A stretch of DNA of 64,000 nt from Crotophaga sulcirostris (GCA_013397455.1 VYZB01000077.1:2184717-2248716); one strand, 5' to 3'; numbered from the stretch's first letter, positions 1 through 13,301 are shown. Notes: generated from the sequence alone by a model not told the origin. A program made the numbers and translations.

Positions 1-2450
1 GTACACTTAGCCAAAACTGAAAAACTGAGGAAAAAGGTACTTCAGTTTTAGTTGTTCTCTTTATTTTTAGAACTTAAGGAAGGTAGATTTGACCCAAAGC
101 TATAAAGCTGAATTGCATCTTTTGTTTCATGCACTGCATTACCAACATGTTTTGTCTAGCTCTATTCAGCTCAGAGGTAATATTGTGAGATTTAATGGCT
201 TCGATTTACAGGTGTGATGAGACAATCAAATGATCTTGCCAGAATTTAAAGCCTATAAATCTATCAATTCATTTTTATTAACAAAAGAACTTTGCATGCT
301 GATGTTTATCTACTGCAGTTTAATAACAACTTCTTTTCCTAACAATAATCAATTAGTATGTTCCCTCATATATTTCACTTCATTAAAAAAATACTATCTT
401 TATCTTCTTATCTGAAATGCTGAAAAGCACATCCATTTATGCCTAAACTAGTCAATGAATTTCAAAAGCTTTATGTTTAAATTAGCATCCCATAGTCTGC
501 TCCTGATGATTCCTTGTCTTCCCCATAAGTGACATGAATTATGATACTGGATAGCATGCGCTTGTAGCAAAAATAGTTCCCAAAAGCATCATCAGAGTTG
601 TGGCAACAAATCCTGATGATTCTCATGAGAAATTTTCGTAGGAACCTGAAAAGCGACAAGAAGAATTTGAAAGTTGGGGGAGGCAATGCTAAGCACTTGG
701 CAAAGTTCTCTTTTTAGACTTAAATTCCGCTCTTCAAGATACCCCTCTGTGAGACAATGCAGGCATCAGACTTCACTGTCTGCTATTGGAAAACAGGGCT
801 GCCTAATCTGTATAGGCAGAGGACAGAGCAGAGTCGGGGAGTTTCTATGGAGATGGGAATTGGTGAGGAAGTGCATTTTCTCCCAATTCAACCAGTCTTC
901 CTGATCTTATAAGGGGCCATTATAGCTATTTATCTCTTGCTGAAGAAATGATAACGTCTTTGGGAGCAGTTGCAAAAGCAAGGCTAATTTTGGCCTCAAA
1001 TGAGAGTACCTGGTATATTTTCACCAGGTCCAGCATTTTGAAGTGCAGTTCAACAGTTCTTGGTTCTTAGACCTGACTGTATTTGCCAAATATAGATAAG
1101 ATAGTAGGCTGATTTTGACAGTCAGGAAGAAGCAACAGAGAATAAAATGGATTTCTCAAATTACAGTATATCTCATTAACACTAACTGTGCTAACAAATA
1201 ACTGTATGCTGCTCAAACTCTCTGCAAAGCAAGCCTGTCAGACACCACTGGATCTTTGACAAACGTGCAGATTCCAAAACTGTTTCAGTTACTAACTAGG
1301 ACACACAAGCAGGCACATTAGAGGCGTTTTACACGATCACCTGTACACCTGAGAGGTGCCCGGAAAATTTTAGTTATATTCCTCCATTTACAGAATATAT
1401 AGGGTTACTCAAACTCTACTTATCTCCCTGTCTCCTCTGCCTCTTCCAGGGAATATTTTTTAGGAGGTGAAATTTATAACTAGAAAAGGAAATTGTTTGC
1501 AGGATGAAAGAGGTACAAAGCTGTTTATTTCTTTTTAAAGCCACTTGTTTGGCTGCTGTTACTTTGCATGGGTTTGAGGCTGTTCCCTTATCTACACATG
1601 TATCTTTTGGGAGACTAGAGGACTCAGGAGAGGAGTTAAAATATACCTTGATGGAGTCATCAAAGAGAAATACTTGTCTGGCTTCAATTTAGCTCAATTC
1701 AGGGACATAATATATGTGCTGGGTGACACTTATTTTCAAGGGTTTGTAAAGAAATATGCTTCCCAATTTGTATTCTTATTTAAAAGGAAAGTTTTCCTTT
1801 CAGATCTGTAAAGACCATATGTTTTTAGAGTCTTTGTAGCACGAGCTGAAGAGGTTGAAGGGAGCCCTTTGCCTTCCTCCCCCCGTGCTCTCCTTCTGTG
1901 GTGGCAGTGCATCACGGAGGTATGTGAGGCTGGCCAGTTACCTGTCCTCCCCGCAGAGAGCATCACTGCTGCCCCATGCACCTGCAGGCTCCTTTATTGG
2001 CACTTTCAGCTTTGCGAGCACGTTTTGGTACACATTTGAATCTAAGTTTGATTTATTTAATAAAATCAGTTTTCTAGAAGAAAATGTGAAAGTCCTGGGG
2101 GAAGGAGGGAGGCGAGGGGAGGAAGCCCACAGAATTTAAAACTTTGGTCCACTACTCTGAAAATCCACATGGGAGCTCAGGGAAGGTAAAGGGCCATCAC
2201 ATAAAACAAGTTCCCCAAAACCAGAAGGAGTGAGGGGTAGAAATTTCCCTAAAGCCACGTAAATCTTTAGGACAGGAATATATATGTGTAAATATATATA
2301 TATATATCACCACGACATACAACTTGATTGCAGTAGTTTCTTCTGAGCCTATTCTTAACTTGCAGATCCCTTTCGGTTTTAAACTTTTGCAGGTTTGTTT
2401 CATTTCCAATAGAAGTAAAGTTGTAAAATCAGTTTTTAGATAATGAAAAA
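1..2450. other. Unique AT-rich noncoding DNA
   Basis: I see no gene, RNA gene or recognisable transposon. Short ORFs of 60-94 codons occur on both strands without splice context or recognisable protein motifs. The only distinct element is a short AT dinucleotide run near 2.28-2.31 kb. It could be intergenic or intronic; nothing in the sequence decides which. Confidence 0.6.
2279..2308. repeat. AT dinucleotide microsatellite
   Basis: A TATATATGTGTAAATATATA-type tract of about 30 bp, interrupted once by GTGTAA. It is a simple repeat with no sign of function. Confidence 0.85.
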
Positions 2451-2697
2451 TATCACAGTATCACAGTATCACAAGGTTGGAAAGGACCTCTGAGATCATC
2501 AAGTCCAACCTATAACCTAACACTAACACAAACCCATCATCTAAACCATGGCACTGAGTGCCTCATCTAATCTCCTCTTAAACACCTCCAGGGACACCGA
2601 CTCCATCACCTCCCCAGGTAGCGCATTCCAATGGCCAATCACCCTTTCAGTGAAGAATTTTTTCCTAATATCAAGCCTAAACTTTCCCTGACGAAGC
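2451..2697 (-). mobile_element. CR1 LINE, 3' end, 5'-truncated
   Basis: Read on the minus strand, this is the end of the CR1 reverse-transcriptase ORF and the 3' UTR. The left border shows the tail octamer repeated (TATCACAG on the plus strand, three partial units), followed by the CR1 terminal block with AAGGTTGGAAAGGACCTCTG and AAGTCCAACC. Further right is the antisense of the 'EVxSPSLEVFK' region (CACCTCCAGGGACACCGACTCC) and of 'IRKNFF' (AAGAATTTTTTCCTAATATC). About 250 bp survives, typical of 5'-truncated avian CR1 insertions. It belongs to the same subfamily as the copy at 25817-26275, sharing the variant ATACTGTG tail and the 'GAGTGCCTCATCTAATCTCC' block. It is not functional. Confidence 0.93.
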
Positions 2698-2762
2698 TAA
2701 ATAATCCAAGCCAAAATAACCCAAGCCTAAATAATTTCCCTGACGAAGTTAAATAACCCATA
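2673..2762. repeat. Imperfect tandem duplication, about 50 bp period, at the CR1 5' junction
   Basis: The segment beginning CAAGCCTAAA and running through TTTCCCTGACGAAGCTAAATAA occurs at 2672-2704 and again, shifted by 50 bp, at 2722-2755 (TTTCCCTGACGAAGTTAAATAA). The first copy includes the truncated 5' end of the CR1 insert, so the duplication arose during or after insertion. The copies differ by a few substitutions and a short indel. Confidence 0.8.
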
Positions 2763-3394
2763 TATATTTCAAAGAATATAATTTCATAATTTAATTCAGT
2801 ATACAGAAAATACAAAAGTATGGAGCATTTAGCTCACATCAGTAGCAACTAATACTTCATTACTATTTTCAGTAAAACAGATCCTTTTGTTAATGTAGAG
2901 GAGGTACTTTCAAAAGCACACAAGACAAAGAATATGACTAGTGATCTTAGTGCTAGTTCACAGATTCAGAAGATACTATTTGCAATGTAGTATTCTGTGT
3001 TGGTTTTAATATACATAATAAACCATCTCTTATTTACTTAAAATATTTTTTCTTTGACGTTCTACTTACCTCAGATTATTAGAATTACTCAGATTCTGAA
3101 GCTTTTTAAAATTACATTACTACTTTTATCTTCCTTTTAGATGAAAGGAGGGATTACAGCTCTGGATGGGCCAGATGCTGGTTCCAGAGGCTCAGTGAGG
3201 TATTTCTGCTACCCATGAGCAAGAGGAGCGCTTTCTGGGTCCTCTTCCAGGAAGGTATCAGAGGAAACCCAGAGAAGAGAAGTCAAAAAGCTGCAGCCAA
3301 ACATGCAACGAAGCAGAAGCAGTCCAAGCAAGGGTTATGCACTGTACGGCAACTTTCCACAGTTATGCCCAAGTTTTCCAGTCCCCTTCCGATT

Positions 3395-3520
3395 GTTTCT
3401 TTTTCCCTCTCTTCTTTCTCAGTCAGATCTTTTAACAGCTTCCCTATCAACCTCACTTCTCTTCTTTCTCTTTGCTTTTCTGTGCCCTCACACTCCCTCA
3501 CCTTTACATTTGTGCATTCT
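3395..3520. repeat. Pyrimidine-rich (CT/TTC) low-complexity tract
   Basis: The plus strand is dominated by C and T (CTCTTCTTTCTC-type words). The bias leaves two plus-strand frames and one minus-strand frame open at once (133, 117 and 72 codons). That simultaneous opening shows the ORFs are compositional, not coding. Confidence 0.7.
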
Positions 3521-4107
3521 CCTAAGAATCTTTCACTCCTTTACTGCCCCTCCAAAAATGACCAATGAGTTCTGCTGTCATCTTTCTGTCCCCTTCACTT
3601 CGCCATTAAATCTCTCCTCTGACAAATCTCTTGACTATGTAGTTAGAAAGATCTTCAGAAGAAAACTGCTGGATCCTCTGAGACCATGTTGCCATGAAAA
3701 CTAACAGCAGATCTGTAAGCAGTAAAGGTTTGACCCAGAAGAGGTCACACAACTGTGCTTTGGGAGCACCTGGGTTTATGCTGACTTTGCACCAGTGCTG
3801 AGAAAACAGGCTGCAGTTGGTTTGGTACAATGTTGGATGGTTGGGGGAAGACGATACCAAACGTGGCGTGAAGCCAACCAATATAAAGCTAAATTACCAA
3901 CACTTAAAAATACAGTTGAATTTGCAGAATTATTTCAAGTAGCGTCAGCATTTTGGCTCGTGTGGCTTTGGTGCTTTTGATCCAGTAGTAGCAGCCCTGA
4001 AGCAGAATTTATCGTGTTCTTGAATGACAGCCCAAAGTTGCAGAGCACCTAGCAAGATGAAGCTTACCTTAGCTTGCTCCTTAGGCGCTTTTGGAAGAAG
4101 CACTATT

Positions 4108-4146
4108 TTATTAATAATAGTAATAGTAGTAATAATGATAATAATT
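4108..4146. repeat. ATT/AGT trinucleotide microsatellite
   Basis: An imperfect run of TAA/TAG/TGA units, for example AATAATAGTAATAGTAGTAA. It is a simple-sequence repeat with several interruptions, so probably old. Confidence 0.85.
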
Positions 4147-7100
4147 AACTCTGTGTAGCAAGCCAACAGCCATTTATGTGGTGCCTAAGTTATGGAAAAT
4201 AACCTGGAAACCTAATCAACTTAAACCACTCTCTGCGCCTCCTGGAGGGGGAAGGCTTCTACCTCCAGCATGGTACTAGAAAAAGCAGAGACGTCTCTGT
4301 GCCTCAGCTGCTTTTATCTACCAAGCATTCTTGAGGAGAGCAGGGCCACTCTCATACTGAAATCACCCAGGCCACATACTCATCCAGCATGCCTGGAAAT
4401 TGTCAGGAAAACGAAGGTAGAAATTTGCTCCCTTTCTGGATCTGCTTCACCACCCAGCAGTCTGTTGATCAAAATTTCAACATCGTTTCTCTGCAATAAA
4501 TACTGAAAGGCTATAAAATCTTCTGAACATTGTGTAACAGGAATAAATTTGAATTGAGAGCCCTGCAAGATAAGCTGGACTGATGCTCTGCTTGGAAATC
4601 TAGCTTCTGACTAGGTGAAAGAGAATCCTGTGGTTTCAGCCTTTTGGAATTTGATATTTGTTGTCTGAACACACAGCTGACCACCTCACTAACTGCTTTC
4701 AGCACACCCACTTTCCTCTAGACTCCCATAACCTCTGCCCAGGGTCACCCAACAGAACTGTATCCACATGTGCCCTGCAAGGTCTACAATGCACCTGTGA
4801 TATGCCAGACGTGATCCCTGCAATCTGCAGCTGGTCTGTGATAAGCAATGATGTCTGTTAACAGACCTTGATAGAGGGCCAAAGTCTCCTTTTTCGATTC
4901 AGACCATATTTCTATATGCGGGGAGGGGGTTAGGTTTTACACGGGGTAGCCCTAATTCTATGAATCTAGTCTGCTTCTGTGTCAAAGATATTACACAGTG
5001 TTGAAGGCAAATGGACTTAACTGTACTAAGAACAAAAATCAGGCCTCTCCTATGACTCAGAAGTGAGTTGCTTAACCACAGATCCCAGAATCCGTGACAG
5101 TTCAAGCACAGTCAGTTTTTATACGTCTGAGTTCTTAGACGACAGGGACTTGGCTGGGCTGCACTGTGGGTAAAATTAATTGTAGTCCCTCATCATCTTA
5201 ACTTCGCTGAGGGATAACCTCCTCTTCCGAGGGTGAAATAGCCAACTCAAGTGAATGAGCTGTGACATAGCTTGGAGCCACAACAAATTCTTACTAACCA
5301 TGGATCTTTTTCTAGCAGATACCTGCATCTGGACTGTGGTGCAGAATACAATGGGATTTAATAAGTGCCTCTAAAACTGGCAGACAGCCCTGCTCCTAGT
5401 GAGGGGCCATATATTTAAGAACTATGCAAAATATTATGCAGTATGCATGTGACCAAATTCTTTGTAGAGGAAAATCCCTAGGACTGTGTTAAATTAAATA
5501 GGATTATGGCTTTCACTAATCTGTATCCAGTGTGACCATACAAGGGTATTAGTTTGATAATATTTAAGGACTTAGCTTTACAGCAGCAGCAATCAGCTGT
5601 CTAAGCTCAGCAACTGTGCTGTCGGTGAAAATGTTAACTATTAAAGAGATTGCTATTTACATTGCCCGAATTAAACATGTGACACCCACCAGCTGGCAAA
5701 TTAAGCACAAAAAAAGTTATGCATAGGTCAAGGCATTTTTTTCCTTTTGGAGTAAGTAGAAGGAGTGAATCGTGGGATGTGACCTCTGTGAGTAGCGCTG
5801 CTGTGCCCTGCTCTTCCAAAGCCAGTAGTAATGTTCCCATCATCTTCAGTGAGAGTGAAGGCAAGGCTGTGTGATGCTATTAAAAAACTTCTCCTTGCAC
5901 CTGAAGCCTTTTCCCCATGTGGCACAAATAAATTGCTAGATAATTCAGCAATATATCATGGTACCTAAGCTGGGAGCATTTCTTGTCAGCCTGGCACTTG
6001 TTTACCAGCAGTTACTCAGGTAGTGGTATTAAGATTCTACAGCCACCTCTAGTTGCTGAAATCAGAGGTAACTCTGTGGCATACTCTGACAAACACTGAC
6101 ATTTTAACGGTGCTCCCTGAAAAAGCAAACAGATAACTCTCTTTGAGCCTGTTTCTGCACAGACACACACACATGTATATAAATGTGTGCTCAACTGGAA
6201 AACATTAGGAACCTTCTTAAATGTAAATCCTAGTAATGAAATATGAAAAACATTCAAAGCAGAAAGAGGATCTAAGCCACAGCTCAGTTTAATATTCAAA
6301 GACATTTTCCCATTGATTTCAGTGAAACAAAGATTTTCATTGCCTGTATTGAAAGTAGCATTATTTCAGTAAAAGGATGACTCAAACAGATTATATTTCT
6401 ATTAATTTTTTTACTATATATTATTGTCTTAAAGAAGAGGACTCCTATTCCAAGAATGGATTATATGAAAATTATACCTTTTCCATTATCACTGTGTTCT
6501 TAAGGTATTCAAATTTGTATATTTTTAATAGGAGAGAAAAATATTTTTAATACTTCAATCACATGTTCTACAGTCAGCACAGCTAAAATAAAACAATAGG
6601 TTTAGCATATTCTCACATCTCTAACATTGGAAGAAGACTCTACCTGAAGGCCACATTTTTAAAAGAGATATCTATATAAATCCTATTGAGGACAACCATG
6701 TTGTGCAAGTGTGGCAAAGCATAATGATCTGAAAATAATGTATGACTATAGTGTGGGCTGCAGGATGATCACTCATAAAAATACAGAGCATGAGATGTAG
6801 TGGGTTGATTCTTACCTCCCAAACAAGGCTTGCAGGGCTGCTGGGACAAAATATCCCTGTGTTTAAATGGAACAGCCATGCACCAGAGGTCAGTCAGGGA
6901 CACAAGCTTAGGAGAAGCCTAGGGCATCCTTCCAGTCCTTCAGACTGGGTCTGTTCTTCACATAGCCCCATCAGAACAGACCTAATCTGTCCCATCATAC
7001 TAAAATCCTCATACAGGAGCAGCTGGCTGTGTAACATTTAACTGGAAAGACACCATGCCCAAAGCAGCCTTACTCACTTGAGCACCACAGAAAAACTCCT

Positions 7101-10100
7101 TCAAGATGAAGATTCCTTGCAATACAGGGTGATTTCACCTCACTGTCATTATGACCTCACTTCTAACTGTACATACATTTAGAAGATTTCAGGTGCAAAT
7201 ATATTATATCTATGATCCATTCAGTTACTCTCCACACGCATCTGTAAGTTTACAGTGAACTTTCTATGACTAAAAGCCAATTTCTTCATTTTGTTATTTA
7301 AACCACTTTCATTATTATCTTATTTCCTTGAGTGAGTTCATCGGTTTGCTATGTGATTGGGTGACCCAGATTAAATATCTAGACAATTTCTTAGGATTCC
7401 CCAGCTAATATTTTTCTGGCCTGGTGAAACAACCAGGATTTTAAACAAAAGGGGTTAAAGAAATACAAATGGAAGTTGGAGTCTTACCAAATGTCTTTAG
7501 ACTGTTTCTCCCCAAACCGTCAGGAACACTGCTTATGCTTCCTTAAGCTTTCAGCATGCTTTCCAGATGGATGTTTTGGGATTCCAGCTTTGTAAGCAAA
7601 ACCATCCAACTGAAACAAATATGTGCCTGGACAGGTTCTTCCTCATACCCTCTAGCCACCTGAACTTACAGCAATTCCCAAGGATTCATATCGCTATGCC
7701 AGTGATAGAGTTCTTCTCCAGAAGACACACAAGCTGTGCCTGCTCTTGTCTTATTTTTAGATTCTAGCCTAGACGGCACAAATTTAAGCTAGAAATACTT
7801 CTTTATCACATCTACAATAACAATATCAAATAGTTAAATGCTAAACTACATTTAATTTAAAATAGGAATCAGCAAGCTATTTGGAAACCCATAAGAGTTC
7901 ATTTCACTACATTTTTAAACATGAAAAGACATTTTCTAAAGGCCTGATCCTGACCTGCACCACAAAAGCATTTGTCTCGTAAGTAAATTACTACACCATT
8001 GCAATGGCATGACAGTAACAGTAATGAGAGCTGTGGGTGTGGGAAAAGGCTACAAGAGGAACACTTCTCTCAGTAAGGAGGGACTCCTAGATACTGCAAA
8101 ATCTTCATGTAGTCCTTGAATCACTGCAATGGTGCCAAGGTTACAGTGGGTATCAGGGCACACAAATTTTACTGAGACAGGTGTCAATCTTTCTTAAGTT
8201 CACTGAATTCAGAGGAGGAAATTTGGGTAACTCCAATTGGTGTTGAATGTTGATGTATATTCTCTAGCAAATGCCTTATCTGGGGAAAGACAACTTCTAT
8301 TTTACTAAGACAAGTAGAAAACCCTCCACCTCCGTGCCTGAGAACCAAAACAGAAACAGAACAGCCAATTTACATTAAAAAAAAATTAAAATCCCTCTAT
8401 CAACTCATTTCCAGTGCTGTCACTTACCTTAACAGGATTAAGGTAGAGGTTATCACTCACTGCGTGCTTCTTTGTAATTGTTTTTATACATCGAGCATGT
8501 CATCCAGGAACATGCCCATATATCAACTTATACTGAGTTTTAAGGTGCAAGGGGAAAAGAGGCTGGTAATCATATTGCTATAGATACAGCTTAAAGGCTA
8601 AATTCATCCTTGCTCTAAATTCACTGACCTTTATTTGTATGTCAGATCAATAATAATAAAACATTGGCAAGTAATATAAAATAAGTTTCTCACAACATTT
8701 CAGTAATGCTTTGTCATCCAAAAAGTTAGGTTCAAATTAATGAGCTTTAAGAAGAATGAGTCCTCTTAAGATGGATAAGTGTGACAGGATCCAGCTCCCA
8801 CAGCATAATATAGTTGTTTACTTCATTTGTAACAATACTACCATAAACTTTCCTGGTGAAAATTAATTCCCAAGGTATTAAAAAAATTGATTGCCACGCA
8901 TAGAGCTTTCTTTCTAATGATGTTACCTACTGAAAATTCGATCTGAATCATGGAATTATGAGGAGGGCTTCTTCTAGATTTATGTGTGTACCATTTAAAG
9001 GTTTTGCAGGTAACCAGTTTCCCAGTCCAACTGAAAATGATGGTACAGAACAGAAACAGCCTCTGTAAGCACCACTTGGGTGCAAAAAAGAAAGTGGAGC
9101 TCACTTCACTTTTCAATCAATATATTCCTTCCCCACTGGTGCATTTAACACTCACGTTAGCAGCTGTAACTCCCTAGAATGGCAAAACCCTCTGTTGGAA
9201 AGCCATTTGTAAATCACCATTTTTCTGACTTTAATGACATTTTTCTGGGTAAGATTCTTATTTTAGCTATGAATTCCCAGCTGTCTGAAGATAGTGTTAC
9301 ACCCAAGTTGAATGTCATGTGTTACTTAAAGAATTTGTTAAATATTCAAAAGACCTGACTAGCAGTGACTTACAGGCACAATATTTATCACACAAAATTA
9401 CGCAAAGAAACCACAGAATGAAACATGTTATTGAAACCTCATTCTTTTGCAACGTGACTGGCTTTTTGGAGGTGCACACAGAAAGCAGTTCTTCATAGGA
9501 ATGCTATTAGAGCACAAACTGAAAGGATTTCAAATGCTGTGCCAGTTGCAAGTCATTGTAAGTAATTTTCACTTGCACCATGAAGTATGGTTGCACTGAG
9601 CTATCTCCACTGGTAGGGCCTCTCTAAACCACAGTGTACTTACTGGCTTTTCCCCCAGTTAAACTAAACAAAGTACCCCCTGTTCCAGTGTGAACATGAT
9701 TCAAGCAGTCGTCTGAGTCTAAGGACACGCTATCAAATCAACACACCAGGAAAATATGAAAAATTATCAGAGATCTCAGCAAACAGCGGTGTTTGTGCAA
9801 CAGTAAATTCCTCTTAGACAATATTTATAAATAATATATTGTTCTGAATACTTCAGCAGTGACCTAACATTTACAGAATGGAGAGATAAATACTAACTCA
9901 TCTCTGTGCCACATCTCTGTTGATCGAACTGAAATGAACCTCTTGGCTCTTCTACGCTCTCAGAATACTACGAATTTAGAAGGATATGGGACAATAATAA
10001 TGACTGATTAAATACAGAAGTAAAAGATGGGAGTTTTAGGTAAACAACTTTGGAATTTTGAAATTTAGGAGTAAAATAAAAAAGATGGTTAAGCTATCAA

Positions 10101-10365
10101 AACCCCAAGCCAATTATCAGAAACACACAAAGTAATCTTACTAAGTCTCTGTACCACAAGACTGGAACAGTTCTACTAAGTATCAACTTAAAACCACTGT
10201 AGAGGAGTCTTAGTTGAAACTAAGAAAAGGAATAATGTACCACCATTACATTATCAAATTCTATTAGAATAGTTAATTTCCCACATTTACAGCGATTTCA
10301 TAATCTGCCATTATGGCAGCTGCAGAGCGGAGAGAGAGCAGGGGGAAATGTGAATTCTTGGCACT

Positions 10366-10605
10366 GAAATCACAGAATCTATGTTAAAGGCTTATTAAGA
10401 CTATTTAATCCCTCTCCCTGCTGATTCTGGATTGTCCCCCATTGTACACTTCCTAATGTTTTGTCTAACCTAGTTTTAAATATCCCAAGCAATAGGAATG
10501 TCATCAGCTCCCTTAGGAGATTACTTCAAGGCTAATGGATTTCACTGGCAGAGACATTTTTTGATACCCTGCCTGCATTTGCCCTTACTTTATTCCTTTT
10601 GATGA
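10366..10605 (-). mobile_element. Old, highly diverged CR1-type LINE relic
   Basis: On the plus strand the order of diagnostic phrases is that of an antisense CR1 3' end: CACAGAATCT (tail), a diverged terminal block, TTTTGTCTAACCTAGTTTTAAATA (compare 'TTTGTCCAACCTGTTTTTAAA'), then GGAATGTCATCAGCTCCCTTAGGAGATT (compare 'GATGGAGATTCCACCACCTCCCTAGGCAATCT') and TTCACTGGCAGAGACATTTTTTGATA. The divergence is far greater than in the other CR1 copies, so it belongs to an older subfamily. The family call rests on phrase order, not alignment. Confidence 0.6.
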
Positions 10606-13088
10606 AGAAAGTTTCTTGCCTTCTCTTTTTCATGTGAAAGATATGAGATATTTTCCATGAAAATTAGAAATTCCACCCCTTGCCCCGTTGTTACACTTGT
10701 TGACAGTTTTCAAGTGAGGGATCTAGAGGTTTACCATCCAAACAAAGCCAGTAGCAAGTCGCCAGTAGTATTAACCTTCAGTATAGTCATACTTTCTTCT
10801 CTGGTTGCTGCCGCACCACTAGAAGTGGTTTCCATATGCAGCTCTAAGCCAGCTACTTGTCACCACCCTCTTCCTAGAGGTTATGCACACCCTCCCACTC
10901 CTGATTTTCTGGCTGAGCTATTGCTAGAATTGCTGCTTAAAATGAGCCAGCTTAGTTAAAGCCTGTTTAAACAGTGAATTACTGCTCACCCATCTCTTTC
11001 TGGCTGACGAGAGCTAGACAACCCTCCCAGCCACATCTCATCTAGCTTATGGCAGAAAGGGTAAGCCCAGCAAGTTAGAGGTAACATTTGCTGCAGCAGA
11101 AGGGGAAATGCAAATGTAAACATCCACATTTGCCTCCCTGCTCCTAATGTTCTGCAGAAACTGAGATCGACAGGTGATAAGAGAAATCTACACACCGCAA
11201 GGAGACAGGCTGAACTTTTTTCCAGACCAAAGGTACTCAATTAAACCAGGCCTACCTGAGTTTTGCAGAAACATCATCATGGTTGTATTGCAAAAAATGA
11301 TCTGCTACTTGCCTTACTTTGACAAGGTTACTTGAAGTAAAAATACTTTCTTTTGAAAAAATTGCCATTTTGGGTTCACCACAGGTGCTGATCTTAATTC
11401 TGAAAAGGAGGACTCACACACAACCACAGGAACTGTGGTTGTACACACTGTCCTTCCAGCCTTGCCCAACTGAGGATGTGAAGACCAGATTCCAGACCAA
11501 CAGAAGAGGCAGGCAGCCACTTAAAAGTGTTATGCTTCTGTAGAGCAGTTGAATTGTATTGACTAGCTTAGACACTAAATACCTTAGGGACAGAAATTGC
11601 TAAAAATTAAAGTGGTGCATTTTTAACCAACATAAAATATTATCACTCTCACCAAAATAATAACTTCTGTCTCTAAAATATAACCATTATCAGAAAGTTA
11701 AGGATTTAGGAGACTCTAACAGTTTACAAATGGCTGAGGATGGGGTGATAAATGTGGTTTTTTCTAGGGCTGTTCTAAATTACAATGTTTTGCCAACATA
11801 GCTATGTCAGTTCCTGGTGTGAAAAATTCACGTCCCCAGCAGATATTGCTATGTTTGTAGAACTCCTGGTGCGGACGCAGCTTTGCCAGAAGGGGAAAGC
11901 TTATATTGGCTCAACTTACATCACTTAGGGAGGTGGTGTAACTATGCCAGAAAAACTCCTTCTGTCAGTTTGAACATTATGTACCACAGGGTGCTCTGCC
12001 AGCCATAGTGATGGTGGGGTTGTGGGGTAGAGAATACTGCAGTCACTGTTGCTTCATACATTCACTTTTAATTAGCATACTAATCAACATGCCACATTTG
12101 AGAAATGCATCTCATGAAAGACTGCTGCATTTATTGACATCCTCAGTCTGCATGTCTGCTAATGTATCAGATGCCTGTCTTAAAACAAGAAACATGTGCC
12201 ACTCTAATGTATATTCTTGGAAACCAGACAGCTAAATTATGACCTCCCTAGGTGTGTTGGCACCTTTGCTGCAGCCATATAATTTTATGCTTTTTTGTTT
12301 CCCTGCTTGGCATCTACTTGCCTCTAGATCTGTATTTTGGAAATATAGCTCTTCCAATCTCTTTTGACTCAGTCGAAGATATTTTTGGATTTATTGTGGT
12401 CTAAGTTTAACTGACAAATCTTTTTATAAAAAAAGAAAAAAAAATATTTCAGTAAATTCTCTGAAGTGTCCTTAATTTGTCCTTGATGCCCTTTTCTCCA
12501 AAATATCACATCAACTGGTTTCACATGACTCTGAATGCTACTCATGCCTGAAATGTATATAGATAGATACTGATTTCAGCAGTTGTTTTCAGTATCAGCT
12601 GGTTCCTTCCTCTGGCTAGAGCGTGTCTGGCAGTTCTTTCCGGTTCTGTGTGACCTCTGTGTTTATGTCTAATATCCTGTCTCCACTTACCACAGAGCTG
12701 TAATATCATGTACACTTGGTAACATTTATGAAATGTTGAAACATTTATGTGTATGCTGTGCTCTATATTAAGAAAACAAAAATTAAAATATTCTTAAATT
12801 TGAGTTTTTTTTAAAATGAGGGGATACATATTTTATTTGAATTGCCCTAAAAAAGTGAAAATTAAAATTCAGTAAAGCCAGTGAGATAGTTCCCGTGCAA
12901 TACAATCAATAAAAGTTTTGCTGAAGGAAGCAATAGAAAGGAAAACCTTCAAAACACTGCCATGGGAGCGTTCACCCTATGCTCGTTTGTATTAGCTCTG
13001 TCTTCCATAATTAGTAGTTTTAGCTCTACTTCCCCTAACTGTGACAGAATGAGTTGCAATAATTCAACCTGAAGAGAAATACATTTCT
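10606..13088. other. Unique noncoding DNA
   Basis: I see no supported gene, RNA or repeat. Several ORFs of 66-100 codons occur (for example 10657-10959 plus, 11319-11543 plus, 12008-12235 plus) without recognisable motifs or good splice borders. Confidence 0.5.
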
Positions 13089-13096
13089 GTCTAGAA

Positions 13097-13301
13097 CAGG
13101 GGTGTCAAACTCATGTCCCACAGATCGAATCTGGCCTTCCATCTTGTTTTACCAAGCCCAGCACCTTGTTTCTACCTGGCAGTAGCGCCGAGTTCCCTGC
13201 CCCTGCGCTCCTGCCAGCACTGGGCACGTGTGCAGCAGGTGTGACACGCGTTACGCTGCAGGAGCAGGAGAATGGCATGAGACATGAGTTTGACATCCCT
13301 G
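13097..13301. mobile_element. Non-autonomous hAT (Charlie-like) DNA transposon, MITE
   Basis: A 205 bp element with terminal inverted repeats. The left end begins CAGGGGTGTCAAACTCATGT and the right end finishes ACATGAGTTTGACATCCCTG, one mismatch over 21 bp. The flanking 8-mers GTCTAGAA (13089-13096) and GTGTTGAA (13302-13309) agree at 6 of 8 positions. The left one fits the NTCTAGAN target-site consensus known for Charlie-group hATs. The interior is GC-rich relative to its surroundings, contains the phrase CAGATCGAATCTGGCC common in this hAT group, and has no transposase ORF. ORFs that cross it are by-products. Orientation cannot be fixed without a family consensus. Confidence 0.9.

Larger units (their letters stand above)
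2763..10365. other. Unique AT-rich noncoding DNA
   Basis: No gene is supported. It contains a pyrimidine-rich tract (3395-3520) that produces overlapping long ORFs by lack of stops, an ATT/AGT trinucleotide tract (4108-4146), and many short ORFs with no splice context. A fragment near 6.31 kb (CCCATTGATTTCAGTG) looks like the ancient amniote interspersed-repeat phrase 'CCCATTGACTTCAATGG', but it is too short to assign. Confidence 0.55.

Noticed and set aside
3303..3704. 133-codon plus-strand ORF
   Set aside because: It lies in a pyrimidine-rich tract where other frames are also open; Ser/Phe/Leu/Pro-rich composition and no domain.
6305..6335. CCCATTGATTTCAGTG phrase resembling an ancient amniote repeat
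   Set aside because: Too short to assign; a similar reverse phrase near 29.06 kb has the same problem.
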